Origin: Nocardioides iriomotensis
GTDB lineage: Bacteria > Actinomycetota > Actinomycetes > Propionibacteriales > Nocardioidaceae
Assembly (NCBI RefSeq): GCF_004168035.1
Contig: NZ_SDPU01000023.1
Location: 124,001-188,000, forward strand
Reading direction: 5' to 3'
Length of the DNA: 64,000 nucleotides
The stretch's first letter is position 1. The number at the start of each line of letters is the position of its first letter. Under the pieces are notes generated by a model, which saw only the letters and a list, made by a program, of their open reading frames with translations, ran no database searches and had not been told where the DNA came from. Below are positions 17,215-26,437 of the stretch, piece by piece. The position numbers and the translations under genes are program-made.

Positions 17215-19807
17215 CGCCGGCTGACGCCTCGACGGTACGGCGGTGCCGCAGCCGCTTGTGGGTCGCGTCGGCGACCAGCAGGGCGAGGGCGGTCGCGGCG
17301 GCGCCGGCCCAGCCGAGGGTCAAGGGCCAGGTGCCGCCGAGCACGTCGGCGAGTGCTGGTACGCCGAGGAACGTGACGAGCAGGACCGCCTCGGCACCGA
17401 CCGCCCAGAGCACCGCCGGGTTCCCGGTCACCCGCAGCCGCCACGGCGGGAGGGTGTCGCTGCGGCACGCGAAGGCGTTGGCCATCTGGGCCAGCGCGAT
17501 CGCCGCGAAGGTCGAGCCCGACGCGACCCCGAGCAACGCGGGCGACGGAATCGTGCCCCAGGTCCATCCCCCGGTGAGCAGCACGGGGACGAAGACGCCC
17601 AGCGAGGCGACTGCCTCGACGGGGCCGAGCACACCGAAGCTGCGCCACAGCAGGGACCGGTCCACGACCGAGCGGCTGGTGAGGGGGCCCTGCATCACCC
17701 GGCGCCCCGGAGGCTCCGTCCCGAGCGCCAGTGCGGGCAGCATGTCGGTGCCGATGTCGAGGGCGAGCACCTGGAGCACCGTGATGGCCAGGGGCACCTG
17801 GCCCGCGGTCATCGCCCAGACCACGAACGGAGCGAGCTCCGCGACGTTGTCGGTCAGGTGGTAGGTGAGGAAGCGCCGGACGTTGGCGAAGGTCGCTCGG
17901 CCGAGCTCCACGGCGTGCACGATCGTGGCGAAGTGGTCGTCGAGCAGGACGAGGTCGGCGGCCTCCCGCGCCACGTCGCTGCCCGAGGCCCCCATCGCCA
18001 CCCCGACGTCCGCCTCGCGCAGGGCGGGCACGTCGTTGACCCCGTCGCCGGTCATGGCCACCACGTGGCCGCGGCCGCGGAGGGCGCGGGCGATCCGCAG
18101 CTTGTCCGCGGGCGTCACCCGGGCCACGACGGCGCCGTCGGCACTGTCGAGCAGGGAGCCCAGCGACGCGTCGTCCTCCGGGAGACCGCGCCCGTCGACG
18201 ACCAGGCCACCGGGCTGCAGCAGGCCCACCTCGCGCGCGATCGCCTCTGCCGTGCGCGGGTGGTCGCCGGTCAGCATCGCGACCCGGATGCCCGCCGCGC
18301 GGCACCGGGCCAGGGCGACGCCGACGTCGGGGCGCGGCGGGTCCTCCAGGCCGAGCAGGGCGACCAGGTCCAGCCCGGTCTCGGCGGCTGGCGTGAGGCT
18401 GCCTCCTGGCCAGGTGCGTCGAGCCACGGCCAGCACCCGCAGCCCGCGGCCGGTCATCTCCGACAACGGACCTGACGCAGCCTCGGGCCGCCCGACGCAC
18501 CGGGCGAGGACCTGCTCGGGAGCGCCGAGCACGACGAGGGCGTCCTCGACCACGACGGAGGTCAGCATGCGGTCCCGGCTGAACGGCGCGCCTGCGAGCA
18601 CGCGCGGAGGCTCGTCGCCGCCGAGCCGGAGCAGCAGGGCGTGCACCGCCGCGTCCATCGGGTCGCCGTCGGCCACCCAGCGGTCCGCGTGCAGCCGTGC
18701 CCGCCCGTGCACGCACGCCGCCGCCCAGCGAGCCACCGCGGGCAACCGACCGAGGGCGTCCGGGTCGCCGCTGACCCGGGCCTCGGGCGTGTAGCCCTCA
18801 CCCTCGACACGGACCCACCCCGACGGTTGCCAGACCGACACGACCGCCATCCGGTTCTGCGTGATCGTGCCGGTCTTGTCGGTGCACACGTAGGTCGTCG
18901 CCCCGAGGGTCTCGACGGCGTCGAGGCGCCTGACCAGGGCGTGCCGTCCGGCCATCTGCTGGGCGCCGTGGGCCAACGACAGCGTCACGGTCGGCAGCAG
19001 ACCTTCCGGCACGAGTGCGACGGCGACCCCGACGCCGAACAGGAACGCCGCGGTGGCGTCGAGGCCGAGCAGCAGCGCCCCGGCGCCGAGCAGCACGCCG
19101 GTGCCCACGGCCGTCAGGGCCACGAACCGCACCACCCGCCGCAGCGCGACGGACAACGGGCTCGACGGCCGGTGCGCCGACGCGGCGAGCTCGCTGATCC
19201 GGGCGAGGGTGGTCGCCGTGCCGGTGGCCGTGACCTCCGCCTCCGCGGCACCCTGCACGACGAAGGTCCCCGCGAGCAGGTCCTCGCCGGCCTCGTGCGG
19301 CACGGCGACGCTCTCGCCCGTCACCAGGGACTCGTCGACCGTCAGGGCGTCGGTACGTCGCACGACGGCATCGGCGCACACCCGGTCGCCCTCCTCGAGG
19401 AGCAGCACGTCGCCCGTCACCACGTCGGCGGCCGGGACGACCAGGGCCGTGCCGTCCCGCCTTACCCGGGTGCCGGAGGGCAGCAGCTCGCGCAACCGCT
19501 CGGCGGACCGGTCGGCGCGGTACTCCTGCCAGAAGGCGAAGGCGGCGTTGAGCACCACCACGACAGCGATCGCCAGGGTCAGCGCTGGCATCCCGGCCAG
19601 CAGGGCCAGGAGCGCGGCGACGACGAGCAGCACGGCGAGCAGGTGCGTGAACTGCTTGAGCAGGGCCCGCCACGCGGGGACCGCGTCCACCCGCGGCACG
19701 AGGTTCGGTCCGCCGGCCGCGAGCCGCCGGCGCGCCTCGGCCGAGCTCAGGCCCGCAGGCACCGGGCTCGCCTCGGCCGCTGCCGGGACGGTGGTCGGCT
19801 CGGGCAT
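17159..19807 (-). CDS. Cation-translocating P-type ATPase
   Basis: 882 residues with full P-type architecture: actuator motif TGES (163-166), phosphorylation motif DKTGT (Asp310) in VCTDKTGTITQN, hinge TGDGVNDVPALREADVG and ten or so helices. The M4 motif VPEGLLPTVTLSL resembles the PEGLL of P2 Na/K- or H-type pumps more than the PEG(L)P of calcium pumps, so the ion is uncertain. It would pump a cation at the plasma membrane. The ATG at 19807 lies 6 nt after CACGCT and lacks a ribosome site (leaderless); earlier in-frame starts run through the promoter boxes. C-terminal tail overlaps the convergent small gene. Confidence 0.9.
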   Translation of the reverse strand: MPEPTTVPAAAEASPVPAGLSSAEARRRLAAGGPNLVPRVDAVPAWRALLKQFTHLLAVLLVVAALLALLAGMPALTLAIAVVVVLNAAFAFWQEYRADRSAERLRELLPSGTRVRRDGTALVVPAADVVTGDVLLLEEGDRVCADAVVRRTDALTVDESLVTGESVAVPHEAGEDLLAGTFVVQGAAEAEVTATGTATTLARISELAASAHRPSSPLSVALRRVVRFVALTAVGTGVLLGAGALLLGLDATAAFLFGVGVAVALVPEGLLPTVTLSLAHGAQQMAGRHALVRRLDAVETLGATTYVCTDKTGTITQNRMAVVSVWQPSGWVRVEGEGYTPEARVSGDPDALGRLPAVARWAAACVHGRARLHADRWVADGDPMDAAVHALLLRLGGDEPPRVLAGAPFSRDRMLTSVVVEDALVVLGAPEQVLARCVGRPEAASGPLSEMTGRGLRVLAVARRTWPGGSLTPAAETGLDLVALLGLEDPPRPDVGVALARCRAAGIRVAMLTGDHPRTAEAIAREVGLLQPGGLVVDGRGLPEDDASLGSLLDSADGAVVARVTPADKLRIARALRGRGHVVAMTGDGVNDVPALREADVGVAMGASGSDVAREAADLVLLDDHFATIVHAVELGRATFANVRRFLTYHLTDNVAELAPFVVWAMTAGQVPLAITVLQVLALDIGTDMLPALALGTEPPGRRVMQGPLTSRSVVDRSLLWRSFGVLGPVEAVASLGVFVPVLLTGGWTWGTIPSPALLGVASGSTFAAIALAQMANAFACRSDTLPPWRLRVTGNPAVLWAVGAEAVLLVTFLGVPALADVLGGTWPLTLGWAGAAATALALLVADATHKRLRHRRTVEASAGVSDRPGPRRSRGPGRATT

Positions 19808-19813
19808 GGGGCC

Positions 19814-19856
19814 AGCGTGCGCGAGCGGGGCGTGAGCCGAGCAGGGCCCAACGTCC
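19814..19856 (-). promoter_or_regulatory. DevR-type promoter of the P-type ATPase
   Basis: Minus strand: box GGACGTTGGGCCCT (19843-19856), 23 bp, then CACGCT (19814-19819), then 6 nt to the ATG. Confidence 0.6.
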
Positions 19857-19885
19857 TCAGGTCCCCGCGTCGACGGTGGCCGCCC

Positions 19886-19928
19886 GGGACCTTCGCCCCT
19901 GACCCGGGCGGTGCCCGCGGGCGACCCT
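19886..19928 (+). promoter_or_regulatory. DevR-type promoter of unknown gene at 19,956
   Basis: Box GGGACCTTCGCCCC (19886-19899), exactly 23 bp, then GACCCT (19923-19928). Divergent to the ATPase promoter, 30 bp from its box. Confidence 0.65.
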
Positions 19929-19955
19929 GTCCTCGCAGGCGGAGGGAGGACGGAC

Positions 19956-20330
19956 GTGACCACGCAGGGCGCACCGCGGCTGGAGGTCCACCTCGAGGAG
20001 CTCGGCCGACGGTCCTGGGTCGCGGCGCTCATGAGCACGCTCACCGGCTCGTTCGGCACCGCCCAGTACCGGTTCGTGGCCCGCCCGCCCGACGACGCGC
20101 CGGACGACGCGACCATCGTCCTCGGAGCCACGTTCCCGGTCCTGCGCGCACAGGACCTCGATGACCTGGTCGAGCCGCACGCCTGGCTGGACCTGGCCCG
20201 CGCCCGCCTCGACGAGCTGGAGGCGCGGCTACGAGTCGAGGGGTGGTCGCCGGCGGGCACGACCGGGCGGCACTGGTGGTCCCGCACCTACGTCCGTACG
20301 GGTGGGCTACCAATGTCGGTGGCTCGGTAG
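19956..20330 (+). CDS. Unrecognised small protein
   Basis: Not recognised. 124 residues, soluble, mixed alpha/beta (PRLEVHLEELGRRSWVAALM, QYRFVARPPDD, ATIVLGATFPVL) with a helical acidic/arginine-rich second half (LDLARARLDELEARLRVEG) and a Trp-rich end (HWWSRTYVR). No membrane helix or metal motif. Start is GTG 19956, with GGAGGGAGG 5-8 nt upstream. It is convergent with the GyrI-like gene. Its promoter carries a textbook box-23-GACCCT arrangement, so it is a predicted regulon member of unknown role. Confidence 0.7.
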   Translation: MTTQGAPRLEVHLEELGRRSWVAALMSTLTGSFGTAQYRFVARPPDDAPDDATIVLGATFPVLRAQDLDDLVEPHAWLDLARARLDELEARLRVEGWSPAGTTGRHWWSRTYVRTGGLPMSVAR

Positions 20331-20379
20331 TGGCCCAGGAGCCACGTCACGACGACCGATATCGGTATCGAGCCGACGC

Positions 20380-20856
20380 TCAGGGGGCGGTCGCGTGCGG
20401 CCGGACGGGATGGCAGGCGACGAGCACCTCGGTGCGGGGAGCCGGGACGTCGGGGGTGTCGAGGTAGCGCTCCCACCAGCCGTCCTCGCAGGCGAAGCCG
20501 TTCTCGAGCGCGTAGTCACGGACCGCCGCGTAGGCCGCGACCAGCCCGTCGTACGGCCCGGTGTGGGTGACCAGGGCGAAACGGCCGCCCGGCAGGGTCG
20601 CGGCGTGCACGCGGCCCTCGGGGCTGACGACCCCCGCGACCGGGAACCCGACGGTCACCCGCCAGCCGTCGGCGCCGGGCAGGTAGCCGGCCACCGGCGG
20701 ACCCGTGAGGGCGATGCCCTGGCGCGAGGCTGCTCCGGACGCCTCGTCGAAGGCGGGGCCGATCAGGTCCGCGATCCGCTCGGGGGCGGGGACGTCCAGG
20801 TCGACGGCCGCGAGGGGCTGGACCTGCAGGTCTGCGAAGGAGACGTCGTACCTCAT
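20380..20856 (-). CDS. GyrI-like small-molecule-binding domain protein
   Basis: 158 residues matching the GyrI-like/AraC effector-binding fold: a start of mixed strands, [13 protein letters not shown], the signature [20 protein letters not shown], then [15 protein letters not shown] near the end. Such stand-alone domains bind diverse hydrophobic ligands or act as cyclopropanoid hydrolases; the ligand is not known. No DNA-binding domain is attached. The ATG at 20856 is 6 nt after GATCGT, with no ribosome site, so the transcript appears leaderless. Confidence 0.85.
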   Translation of the reverse strand: MRYDVSFADLQVQPLAAVDLDVPAPERIADLIGPAFDEASGAASRQGIALTGPPVAGYLPGADGWRVTVGFPVAGVVSPEGRVHAATLPGGRFALVTHTGPYDGLVAAYAAVRDYALENGFACEDGWWERYLDTPDVPAPRTEVLVACHPVRPHATAP

Positions 20857-20862
20857 GCGGCC

Positions 20863-20905
20863 ACGATCGGACGACGGCGACGGTCGCGGGAGAGCCGAAG
20901 GTCAC
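20863..20905 (-). promoter_or_regulatory. DevR-type promoter of the GyrI-like gene
   Basis: Minus strand: box GTGACCTTCGGCTC (20892-20905), exactly 23 bp, GATCGT (20863-20868), then 6 nt to the ATG. Confidence 0.6.
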
Positions 20906-20948
20906 CTGTCCCGGCCCGGACCCCGGGGACGTCCGGCGCGACCGACGA

Positions 20949-20991
20949 GTGACCAAGGGCCCTGCCCTGGCCTCTCCGCGCGAACCAGGGT
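20949..20991 (+). promoter_or_regulatory. DevR-type promoter of the DUF1918-ATPase unit
   Basis: Box GTGACCAAGGGCCC (20949-20962), exactly 23 bp, then CAGGGT (20986-20991). Divergent to the GyrI-like promoter, 43 bp away. Confidence 0.65.
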
Positions 20992-21029
20992 GGAACCGAC
21001 CTGACCACCAGCGCAGGAGGAGCGCGAAC

Positions 21030-21263
21030 ATGCTGCACGCACACAAGGGCGATCGCCTGGTCATCCGCAGTCGGCACATCGGGGAACCGGAGCGGGACGC
21101 CGAGGTCCTCGAGGTCGAGCACGACGACGGTTCGCCGCCATACCGCGTCCGGTGGTCCGACACCGGCCACGAGGCGCTGTTCTTCCCCGGGCCGGACGCG
21201 TACGTCGACCACGCCGGCCCGGCGTACCCGCCGGAGTACGACCAGGACCGGACGCGCCGCTGA
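21030..21263 (+). CDS. DUF1918 domain protein
   Basis: 77 residues, a small beta-rich protein: [53 protein letters not shown]. This is the DUF1918 family of short SH3-like proteins from actinobacteria with no assigned function. The ATG at 21030 has AGGAGGAG 7-10 nt upstream. It stands 12 nt before the P-type ATPase gene and probably shares its transcript, with the box at 20949 as the control point. Confidence 0.85.
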   Translation: MLHAHKGDRLVIRSRHIGEPERDAEVLEVEHDDGSPPYRVRWSDTGHEALFFPGPDAYVDHAGPAYPPEYDQDRTRR

Positions 21264-21275
21264 GGCCGGACGGCC

Positions 21276-23762
21276 GTGAGCCCGCCGACGGTGACGACGC
21301 CCGGGCTGACCGAGGAGGAGGCGACCCGGAGGCTCGACGAGCTCGGTCCCAACGCCGTGCCGCAAGCCCCGCCGCCGGGCGTGCTGAAGCGTGTCCTCGT
21401 CCAGCTGCGGGACCCGATGATCCTGCTGCTCTGCGGCGCCCTCACCGTCGTGGTCCTGATCGGCGACCGGTCGGACTCCCTGATCATCGCGGCCGTCGTC
21501 GTGCTGAACACCACGATCGGGGTGGTGCAGGAGCTCCGGGCCGAGCACGCCATCGCCGCGCTCCACCGGCTGGCCGCCCCGCGGGCCCGGGTCGTGCGCG
21601 ACGGGCAGGTGCGCGAGGTGGACGCCGCCGCCCTGGTGGTCGGCGACGTGGTGCGCCTGGACGCCGGCGACGTGGTGCCCGCGGACCTCGTGCTGCGCGA
21701 GGCCGTCGCGGTGGAGGTGGACGAGGCCGCGATGACCGGCGAGTCCGTACCGGTGACCCGTCGGCTGGGCGAGGAGGTCCTCGCCGGCACGGTCGTCACG
21801 CGGGGGCGCGCGGTGGGGGAGGTCGCGCGGACCGGCGCCGACAGCGGCCTGGGACGGATCGCGGCGCTCATCGCCGGCACCGAGAAGCGCCCGACGCCGC
21901 TGCAACGGCGGCTGAACCGGCTCTCCCGCGAGCTCGTGGTGGGCACGACCGTGCTCTGCGTGGCCGTCGCGGTGCTCAGCCTGGTGCGCGGCGGCGGGCT
22001 CGTCGAGAGCGTGATCCTCGCGGTCAGCCTCGCGGTGGCGGCCATCCCGGAGTCGCTCCCCGCGGTGGTGTCGGTGGCGCTCGCGCTCGGCGCACACCGG
22101 ATGGCGCGGCACTCCGCCCTGGTGCGCTGGCTGCCGGCGGTGGAGACGCTCGGGTCGGTGACCGTGCTCGCCTCCGACAAGACCGGCACGCTCACCGAGG
22201 GCCGGATGACGGCCCAGGTGCTCTGGGCCGAGGGCACGACGCGGCGGCTGGACGGTCCGCCGGAGGACGCCGACCCCCGATGGCAGCGACTCCTGCGCGA
22301 CCTCGTCCTGTGCAACGACGCCGTGCTGCCCGCGGAGGGCACCGGTCCTCCGGTGGGCGACCCGCTCGAGGTCGCCCTGCTGGTGGCGGCGTCGCAGGAC
22401 GGGGTCACCGGCGCCGACCTGCGCCGCCGCTGGACGCGCGTCGCGGAGACCCCGTTCTCCAGCGAGCGGCAGTGGATGTCCACCACCGACCAGGACGGCG
22501 CGGGTGCCCGGCTCGAGGTCGTCAAGGGCGCACCCGAGGCGGTCTGGCGGCTGCTGGCGGAGGGGGCTCCGGGGCTGCCGGAGGTGGTCGCGTACGACGG
22601 TCGGGCGGCGGCCGAGCGGCTGGCGGCGAACGGCTTCCGGGTGCTCGCGGTCGCGGACCGCGACGACCCACGATCGCCGTACGCGCTCGCGGGGCTGGTC
22701 GGCGTCGCGGACCCGCCGCGGCCGGGCGCGCGCGAGGTCGTCACCGCCTGCGCCGACGCCGGCATCCGGGTCATCCTCGTGACCGGCGACCACCCGGCGA
22801 CGGCCCGCGCGGTCGCGGGCGCGGTCGGCATCGCGACCGCCGACGACGGCGTCGTCGACGGCGCCGCGGTGGAGCGGGGCGAGCACGTCGACCGGGTGGC
22901 GGAGATCGGGGTCTACGCCCGGACCCGGCCCGAGCAGAAGGTCGACATCGTTGCGGCGTGGCAGGCCCGCGGGGACGTCGTCGCGATGACCGGCGACGGC
23001 GTCAACGACGCTCCGGCCCTGCGACGTGCCGACATCGGCGTGGCGATGGGGGACCGCGGCACCGAGGTGGCGCGGCAGGCCGCCGACCTGGTCCTGGCCG
23101 ACGACGAGCTCCGCACCGTGGTGCGGGCGGTGGCGGAGGGCCGCCGGATCTACGCGAACATCCGGGCGTTCCTGCGCTACGGGCTGTCCGGGGGGCTGGC
23201 CGAGGTCCTCGTCATCCTCGTCGCCCCGTTCCTGGGGCTCCCGCTCCCGCTCACGCCCGCCCAGATTCTCTGGATCAACATGCTCACCCACGGGGTCCCG
23301 GGCGTCGCGTTCGGCGGGGAGCCGCTGGACCCGGTCCTCATGCGGCGACCCTCACCCTCGCCGGAGCGCTCGGTCCTCGGGTTGGGGCTCGCCCGGCAGG
23401 TCGGGTGGACCGCCCTGCTGATCGCCGTCGTCAGCCTGGGTCCGGGGCTCGCCGTCGCCGGGGCCGGCACGGCCTCGGTGCAGACGGCCGTGTTCTTCAC
23501 CTTGGGGTGCGCCCAGCTCGCCCTGGCCCTCGCGCTGCGCGCGCCCCGCGACGGCGCCGACCTCGCGCACCGGGGTCTCGAGGCGGCCGTGCTGGCGTCG
23601 CTCGCCGGCCAGGTGCTCGCCGTGACGTGGGGACCGCTGCGGACCGTGCTCGGCACCGACGCGCTCCCGTGGTCGACGCAGGCGACGCTGCTGGCCGTCG
23701 CGGTGGTGCCCGCCGCGGTCACGGTCGTCGTCCGCCAGGTGGCCGCCCGGCGCCGGGACTGA
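21276..23762 (+). CDS. Cation-translocating P-type ATPase (P2A-like)
   Basis: 828 residues: N-terminal cation-ATPase segment ([19 protein letters not shown]), actuator TGES (154-157), phosphorylation site DKTGT (Asp301) in [28 protein letters not shown] hinge, and C-terminal helices with [17 protein letters not shown]. The M4 motif [16 protein letters not shown] is near the calcium-pump type but has Ser where PEG has Gly. Calcium or another divalent cation is the best guess. Start GTG 21276 has only a weak GAGG upstream and likely depends on coupling to DUF1918. It differs clearly from the other ATPase at 17159, so the two are not recent duplicates. Confidence 0.9.
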   Translation: MSPPTVTTPGLTEEEATRRLDELGPNAVPQAPPPGVLKRVLVQLRDPMILLLCGALTVVVLIGDRSDSLIIAAVVVLNTTIGVVQELRAEHAIAALHRLAAPRARVVRDGQVREVDAAALVVGDVVRLDAGDVVPADLVLREAVAVEVDEAAMTGESVPVTRRLGEEVLAGTVVTRGRAVGEVARTGADSGLGRIAALIAGTEKRPTPLQRRLNRLSRELVVGTTVLCVAVAVLSLVRGGGLVESVILAVSLAVAAIPESLPAVVSVALALGAHRMARHSALVRWLPAVETLGSVTVLASDKTGTLTEGRMTAQVLWAEGTTRRLDGPPEDADPRWQRLLRDLVLCNDAVLPAEGTGPPVGDPLEVALLVAASQDGVTGADLRRRWTRVAETPFSSERQWMSTTDQDGAGARLEVVKGAPEAVWRLLAEGAPGLPEVVAYDGRAAAERLAANGFRVLAVADRDDPRSPYALAGLVGVADPPRPGAREVVTACADAGIRVILVTGDHPATARAVAGAVGIATADDGVVDGAAVERGEHVDRVAEIGVYARTRPEQKVDIVAAWQARGDVVAMTGDGVNDAPALRRADIGVAMGDRGTEVARQAADLVLADDELRTVVRAVAEGRRIYANIRAFLRYGLSGGLAEVLVILVAPFLGLPLPLTPAQILWINMLTHGVPGVAFGGEPLDPVLMRRPSPSPERSVLGLGLARQVGWTALLIAVVSLGPGLAVAGAGTASVQTAVFFTLGCAQLALALALRAPRDGADLAHRGLEAAVLASLAGQVLAVTWGPLRTVLGTDALPWSTQATLLAVAVVPAAVTVVVRQVAARRRD

Positions 23763-23963
23763 GGTCCCAGGACTGGTGACGTCGTACCCTGCCGCGGCTC
23801 GTGCCGCCACGGTGGAATGGCAGTGGCGGCGGGGACCGCCGGCAAGAAGGAGGGCCGTCACGACGGGAGACCGTCGATCAGGCCTCGACCGCACGCCGTG
23901 TCAGACGGCTGGCGCCCCGCCGCCTCTGCTGCCGTGCCCGGCCGTTCGGGTGGCCGGGCGCCA

Positions 23964-24028
23964 GGGACCTTGGTCCCTCGACCGGTCGACCTTGCGCCCT
24001 GCGCGGCCCCGACGGGGGTTCCTAGCGT
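23964..24028 (+). promoter_or_regulatory. DevR-type promoter of the E1/lipoyl operon
   Basis: Distal box GGGACCTTGGTCCC (23964-23977), proximal box TCGACCTTGCGCCC (23986-23999), 23 bp, then TAGCGT (24023-24028). The distal box equals, on the opposite strand, the one at 6437-6450. The remaining gap from 23,763 shows no credible gene. Confidence 0.7.
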
Positions 24029-24054
24029 GGGTGCTCTCGACCCCAGGAGGGCCC

Positions 24055-25077
24055 ATGACCACCAGCACCCCTGCGCCGACGCCCGCGGCGGCCGCCTCCG
24101 CGCCCGACGACCCGACGCGTCTCGCCCTGTACGAGACCATGCAGCTGTGCCGCACCTTCGAGGAAGCGGTGCTGCGGGAGTACCACGCCGACAAAGGTCC
24201 CGGCTTCGACATCGGCCGCGGTCTGATCCCGGGCGAGATGCACCTGGCCGCCGGGCAGGAGCCCGTCGCCGCCGGTGTCTGCGCGCACCTCACCGCCGAG
24301 GACGCGGTGACGGCGACGCACCGGCCGCACCACCTCGCGATCGCGCACGGCGTGGACATGCGCCGGATGGCCGCCGAGATCTTCGGTCGGGCGACGGGCC
24401 TCGGCCACGGCCGGGGCGGCCACATGCACCTGTTCGACCCGGCCACCCACTTCTCCTGCTCGGGCATCATCGCCGAGGGGCTCCCGCCGGCGCTCGGCCA
24501 GGCGTTCGCGTTCCAGCGCCGCGGCACCGACCGTGTCGCCGTCGCGGTCACCGGCGAGGGTGCGGCCAACCAGGGCGCCTTCCACGAGTCGCTCAACCTG
24601 GCCGCGCTGTGGCAGCTGCCCGTGATCTTCGTGGTGGAGGACAACGACTGGGCGATCTCGGTCCACCGCCAGGCATCGACGGCCGTCCCGTCCAACGCCG
24701 ACCGCGCGGCGGCGTACGGCATGCCCGGCACCCGGATCGAGGACAACGACGTCGAGGCCGTCTGGGCGGCGGCCGGTGAGGCCGTGGCGCGCGCCCGTGG
24801 TGGCGGTGGCCCCTCGCTGATCGAGGTGCACACGGTCCGGATGTGGGGCCACTTCGAGGGTGACGCGCAGGGCTACCGCGACGACCTCGGTGAGGCCGCG
24901 GCCCGCGACCCCCTGCACCGCTACCGGACGCGGCTGCTCGAGCGCGGCGTGCTCGACGACGTCCGGGTCCGCCACGTGACCGAGGAGTGCGAAGGCCTCG
25001 TGGCCGAGGCGATCGCCTACGCCAAGGACAGCCCGCTGCCCGAGCCCGTCACCGCCACCAGCTTCGTCTTCGCCTGA
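24055..25077 (+). CDS. Thiamine-diphosphate dehydrogenase E1 component, alpha subunit
   Basis: 340 residues of the pyruvate/acetoin/branched-chain E1 alpha type: TMQLCRTFEEAVLREYHADK, GRGGHMHLFDP, and the thiamine-diphosphate/Mg motif GEGAANQG (167-174) followed by NLAALWQLPVIFVVEDNDWA. With the beta subunit it decarboxylates a 2-oxo acid (or cleaves acetoin) and hands the acyl group to a lipoyl domain. GMHL-type active-site loop looks complete. The ATG at 24055 has CAGGAGGG upstream. It is the first gene of a three-gene operon with 9-nt and 4-nt-overlap junctions. Pyruvate versus acetoin cannot be decided. Confidence 0.9.
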   Translation: MTTSTPAPTPAAAASAPDDPTRLALYETMQLCRTFEEAVLREYHADKGPGFDIGRGLIPGEMHLAAGQEPVAAGVCAHLTAEDAVTATHRPHHLAIAHGVDMRRMAAEIFGRATGLGHGRGGHMHLFDPATHFSCSGIIAEGLPPALGQAFAFQRRGTDRVAVAVTGEGAANQGAFHESLNLAALWQLPVIFVVEDNDWAISVHRQASTAVPSNADRAAAYGMPGTRIEDNDVEAVWAAAGEAVARARGGGGPSLIEVHTVRMWGHFEGDAQGYRDDLGEAAARDPLHRYRTRLLERGVLDDVRVRHVTEECEGLVAEAIAYAKDSPLPEPVTATSFVFA

Positions 25078-25086
25078 GGAGCGACC

Positions 25087-26130
25087 ATGACCATCACCGA
25101 ACCCGCCCTGCCCGTCGGGACGCCGACCCACCGCACTACGACCGCGAAGGCGATGGTCGAGGCCATCGCCCTGGAGATGGAGCGCGACCCCGGTGTCGTC
25201 TACCTCGGCGAGGACGTCGGGAAGTACGGCGGCATCTTCTCCTCGACCGCGGGGCTGCTCGACCGCTTCGGGCCCGCTCGCGTCATCGACACCCCGATCT
25301 CCGAGACCGCCTTCATCGGGCTGGGCATCGGGGCGGCGGTCGAAGGGATGCGGCCCGTCGTCGAGCTGATGTTCGCCGACTTCATGGGCGTCTGCCTCGA
25401 CCAGATCTACAACCACATGGCCAAGATCCACTTCGAGTCCGGCGGCAACGTGCGCGTGCCGATGGTGCTCACCATGGCCGCCGGCGGCGGGTACTCCGAC
25501 GGCGCCCAGCACTCGCAGTGCCTGTGGGGCACGTTCGCGCACCTGCCCGGGATGAAGGTCGTCGTCCCCAGCAGCCCCGCGGACGCGAAGGGCCTGATGG
25601 CCGCGGCGATCCGCGACGACAACCCGGTCGTCTACGTCTTCCACAAGGGCGTCATGGGCCTGCCGTGGATGACCCGCAGCGAGCGGACGCTCGACGAGGT
25701 CCCCGACGGCGAGCACGTGGTGCCGATCGGGAAGGCGAACGTGGTGCGGTCCGGCTCCGACGTCACCGTCGTGACGGTGTCGCTGTCGGTGCACCACGCC
25801 GTCGACGTGGCCGAGCGGCTGGCCGAGGACGGGATCGAGGCGGAGGTGCTCGACCTTCGCTCGCTGGTGCCCCTGGACCGGGACGCGATCATCGCGTCGG
25901 TCTCCAAGACGCACCGGCTCGTGGTCGTCGACGAGGACTACCTGTCGTTCGGGCTGTCGGGTGAGGTCGTCGCCACGGTGGCCGAGCACGACCCGCGGCT
26001 GCTCGCCGTACCGCCGCAGCGCGTCGCCGTCCCCGACGTACCGATCCCGTACGCGCGTCCGCTGGAGCAGGCGGTCCTCCCCGGACCGGCCCGGATCGAG
26101 GCCGCGATCCGGACGGTGATGCGCGGGTGA
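25087..26130 (+). CDS. Thiamine-diphosphate dehydrogenase E1 component, beta subunit
   Basis: 347 residues with the transketolase central and C-terminal domains: VYLGEDVGKYGG, DTPISETAFIGLGIGAA, ELMFADFMGVCLDQIYNHMA, and the C-terminal VVVDEDYLSFGLSGEV. It forms an alpha2-beta2 heterotetramer with the preceding subunit and closes the thiamine-diphosphate site. The ATG at 25087 follows GAGGAGCG. Its stop overlaps the start of the lipoyl gene by 4 bp. Full length, no missing motif noted. Confidence 0.9.
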   Translation: MTITEPALPVGTPTHRTTTAKAMVEAIALEMERDPGVVYLGEDVGKYGGIFSSTAGLLDRFGPARVIDTPISETAFIGLGIGAAVEGMRPVVELMFADFMGVCLDQIYNHMAKIHFESGGNVRVPMVLTMAAGGGYSDGAQHSQCLWGTFAHLPGMKVVVPSSPADAKGLMAAAIRDDNPVVYVFHKGVMGLPWMTRSERTLDEVPDGEHVVPIGKANVVRSGSDVTVVTVSLSVHHAVDVAERLAEDGIEAEVLDLRSLVPLDRDAIIASVSKTHRLVVVDEDYLSFGLSGEVVATVAEHDPRLLAVPPQRVAVPDVPIPYARPLEQAVLPGPARIEAAIRTVMRG

Positions 26131-26363
26131 GCGCCGACGTCCGCTTCCCGTTGATGTCGCACGACGCGCCGGACGCCCAGGGAGTCGTCGCCCGCTGGTA
26201 CGTCCGGGAGGGCGAGGACGTGCTCGTCGACCAGGTCGTGGCCGAGGTGCAGCTCGACAAGGTCGACGTCGAGGTGCTGGCGCCCGCCGCCGGACGGATC
26301 CACCTGACGGTGCCGGAGGGTGCGGAGGTGGGGCAGGGCGCCACGATCGCCACGGTGGCGTGA
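26127..26363 (+). CDS. Free-standing lipoyl (biotinyl-type) domain protein
   Basis: 78 residues containing one lipoyl domain only. The lipoylation turn is LDKVDVEVLAPAAG with Lys45; flanking strands are VVARWYVREGEDVLVDQVV and GRIHLTVPEGAEVGQGA. Normally this domain is the N-terminus of an E2 acyltransferase of 400 or more residues; here it ends directly after the domain, and neither an E2 catalytic domain nor an E3 follows. It may serve as a mobile carrier between this E1 and an E2 core coded elsewhere, or as a stand-alone acceptor. GTG start at 26127 overlaps the previous stop. Confidence 0.85.
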   Translation: MSADVRFPLMSHDAPDAQGVVARWYVREGEDVLVDQVVAEVQLDKVDVEVLAPAAGRIHLTVPEGAEVGQGATIATVA

Positions 26364-26364
26364 G

Positions 26365-26431
26365 GGGCCTAAAGTCAGCCGGAAGTCATGGTCCTTCGGC
26401 CCTGCCCGGGCGTCGCGACCGGGAGCAGCGT
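26365..26431 (+). promoter_or_regulatory. DevR-type promoter of universal stress gene
   Basis: Distal box GGGCCTAAAGTCAG (26365-26378), close to the classical GGGACTWWAGTCCC; proximal box TGGTCCTTCGGCCC (26389-26402); 23 bp; CAGCGT (26426-26431); 6 nt to the ATG at 26438. Confidence 0.65.
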
Positions 26432-26437
26432 CGAGGC

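Noticed and set aside
20331-20379. CCGATATCGG palindrome as terminator between convergent genes
   Set aside because: Only a 10-bp self-complementary core without loop or T-tract; not enough for a terminator call.
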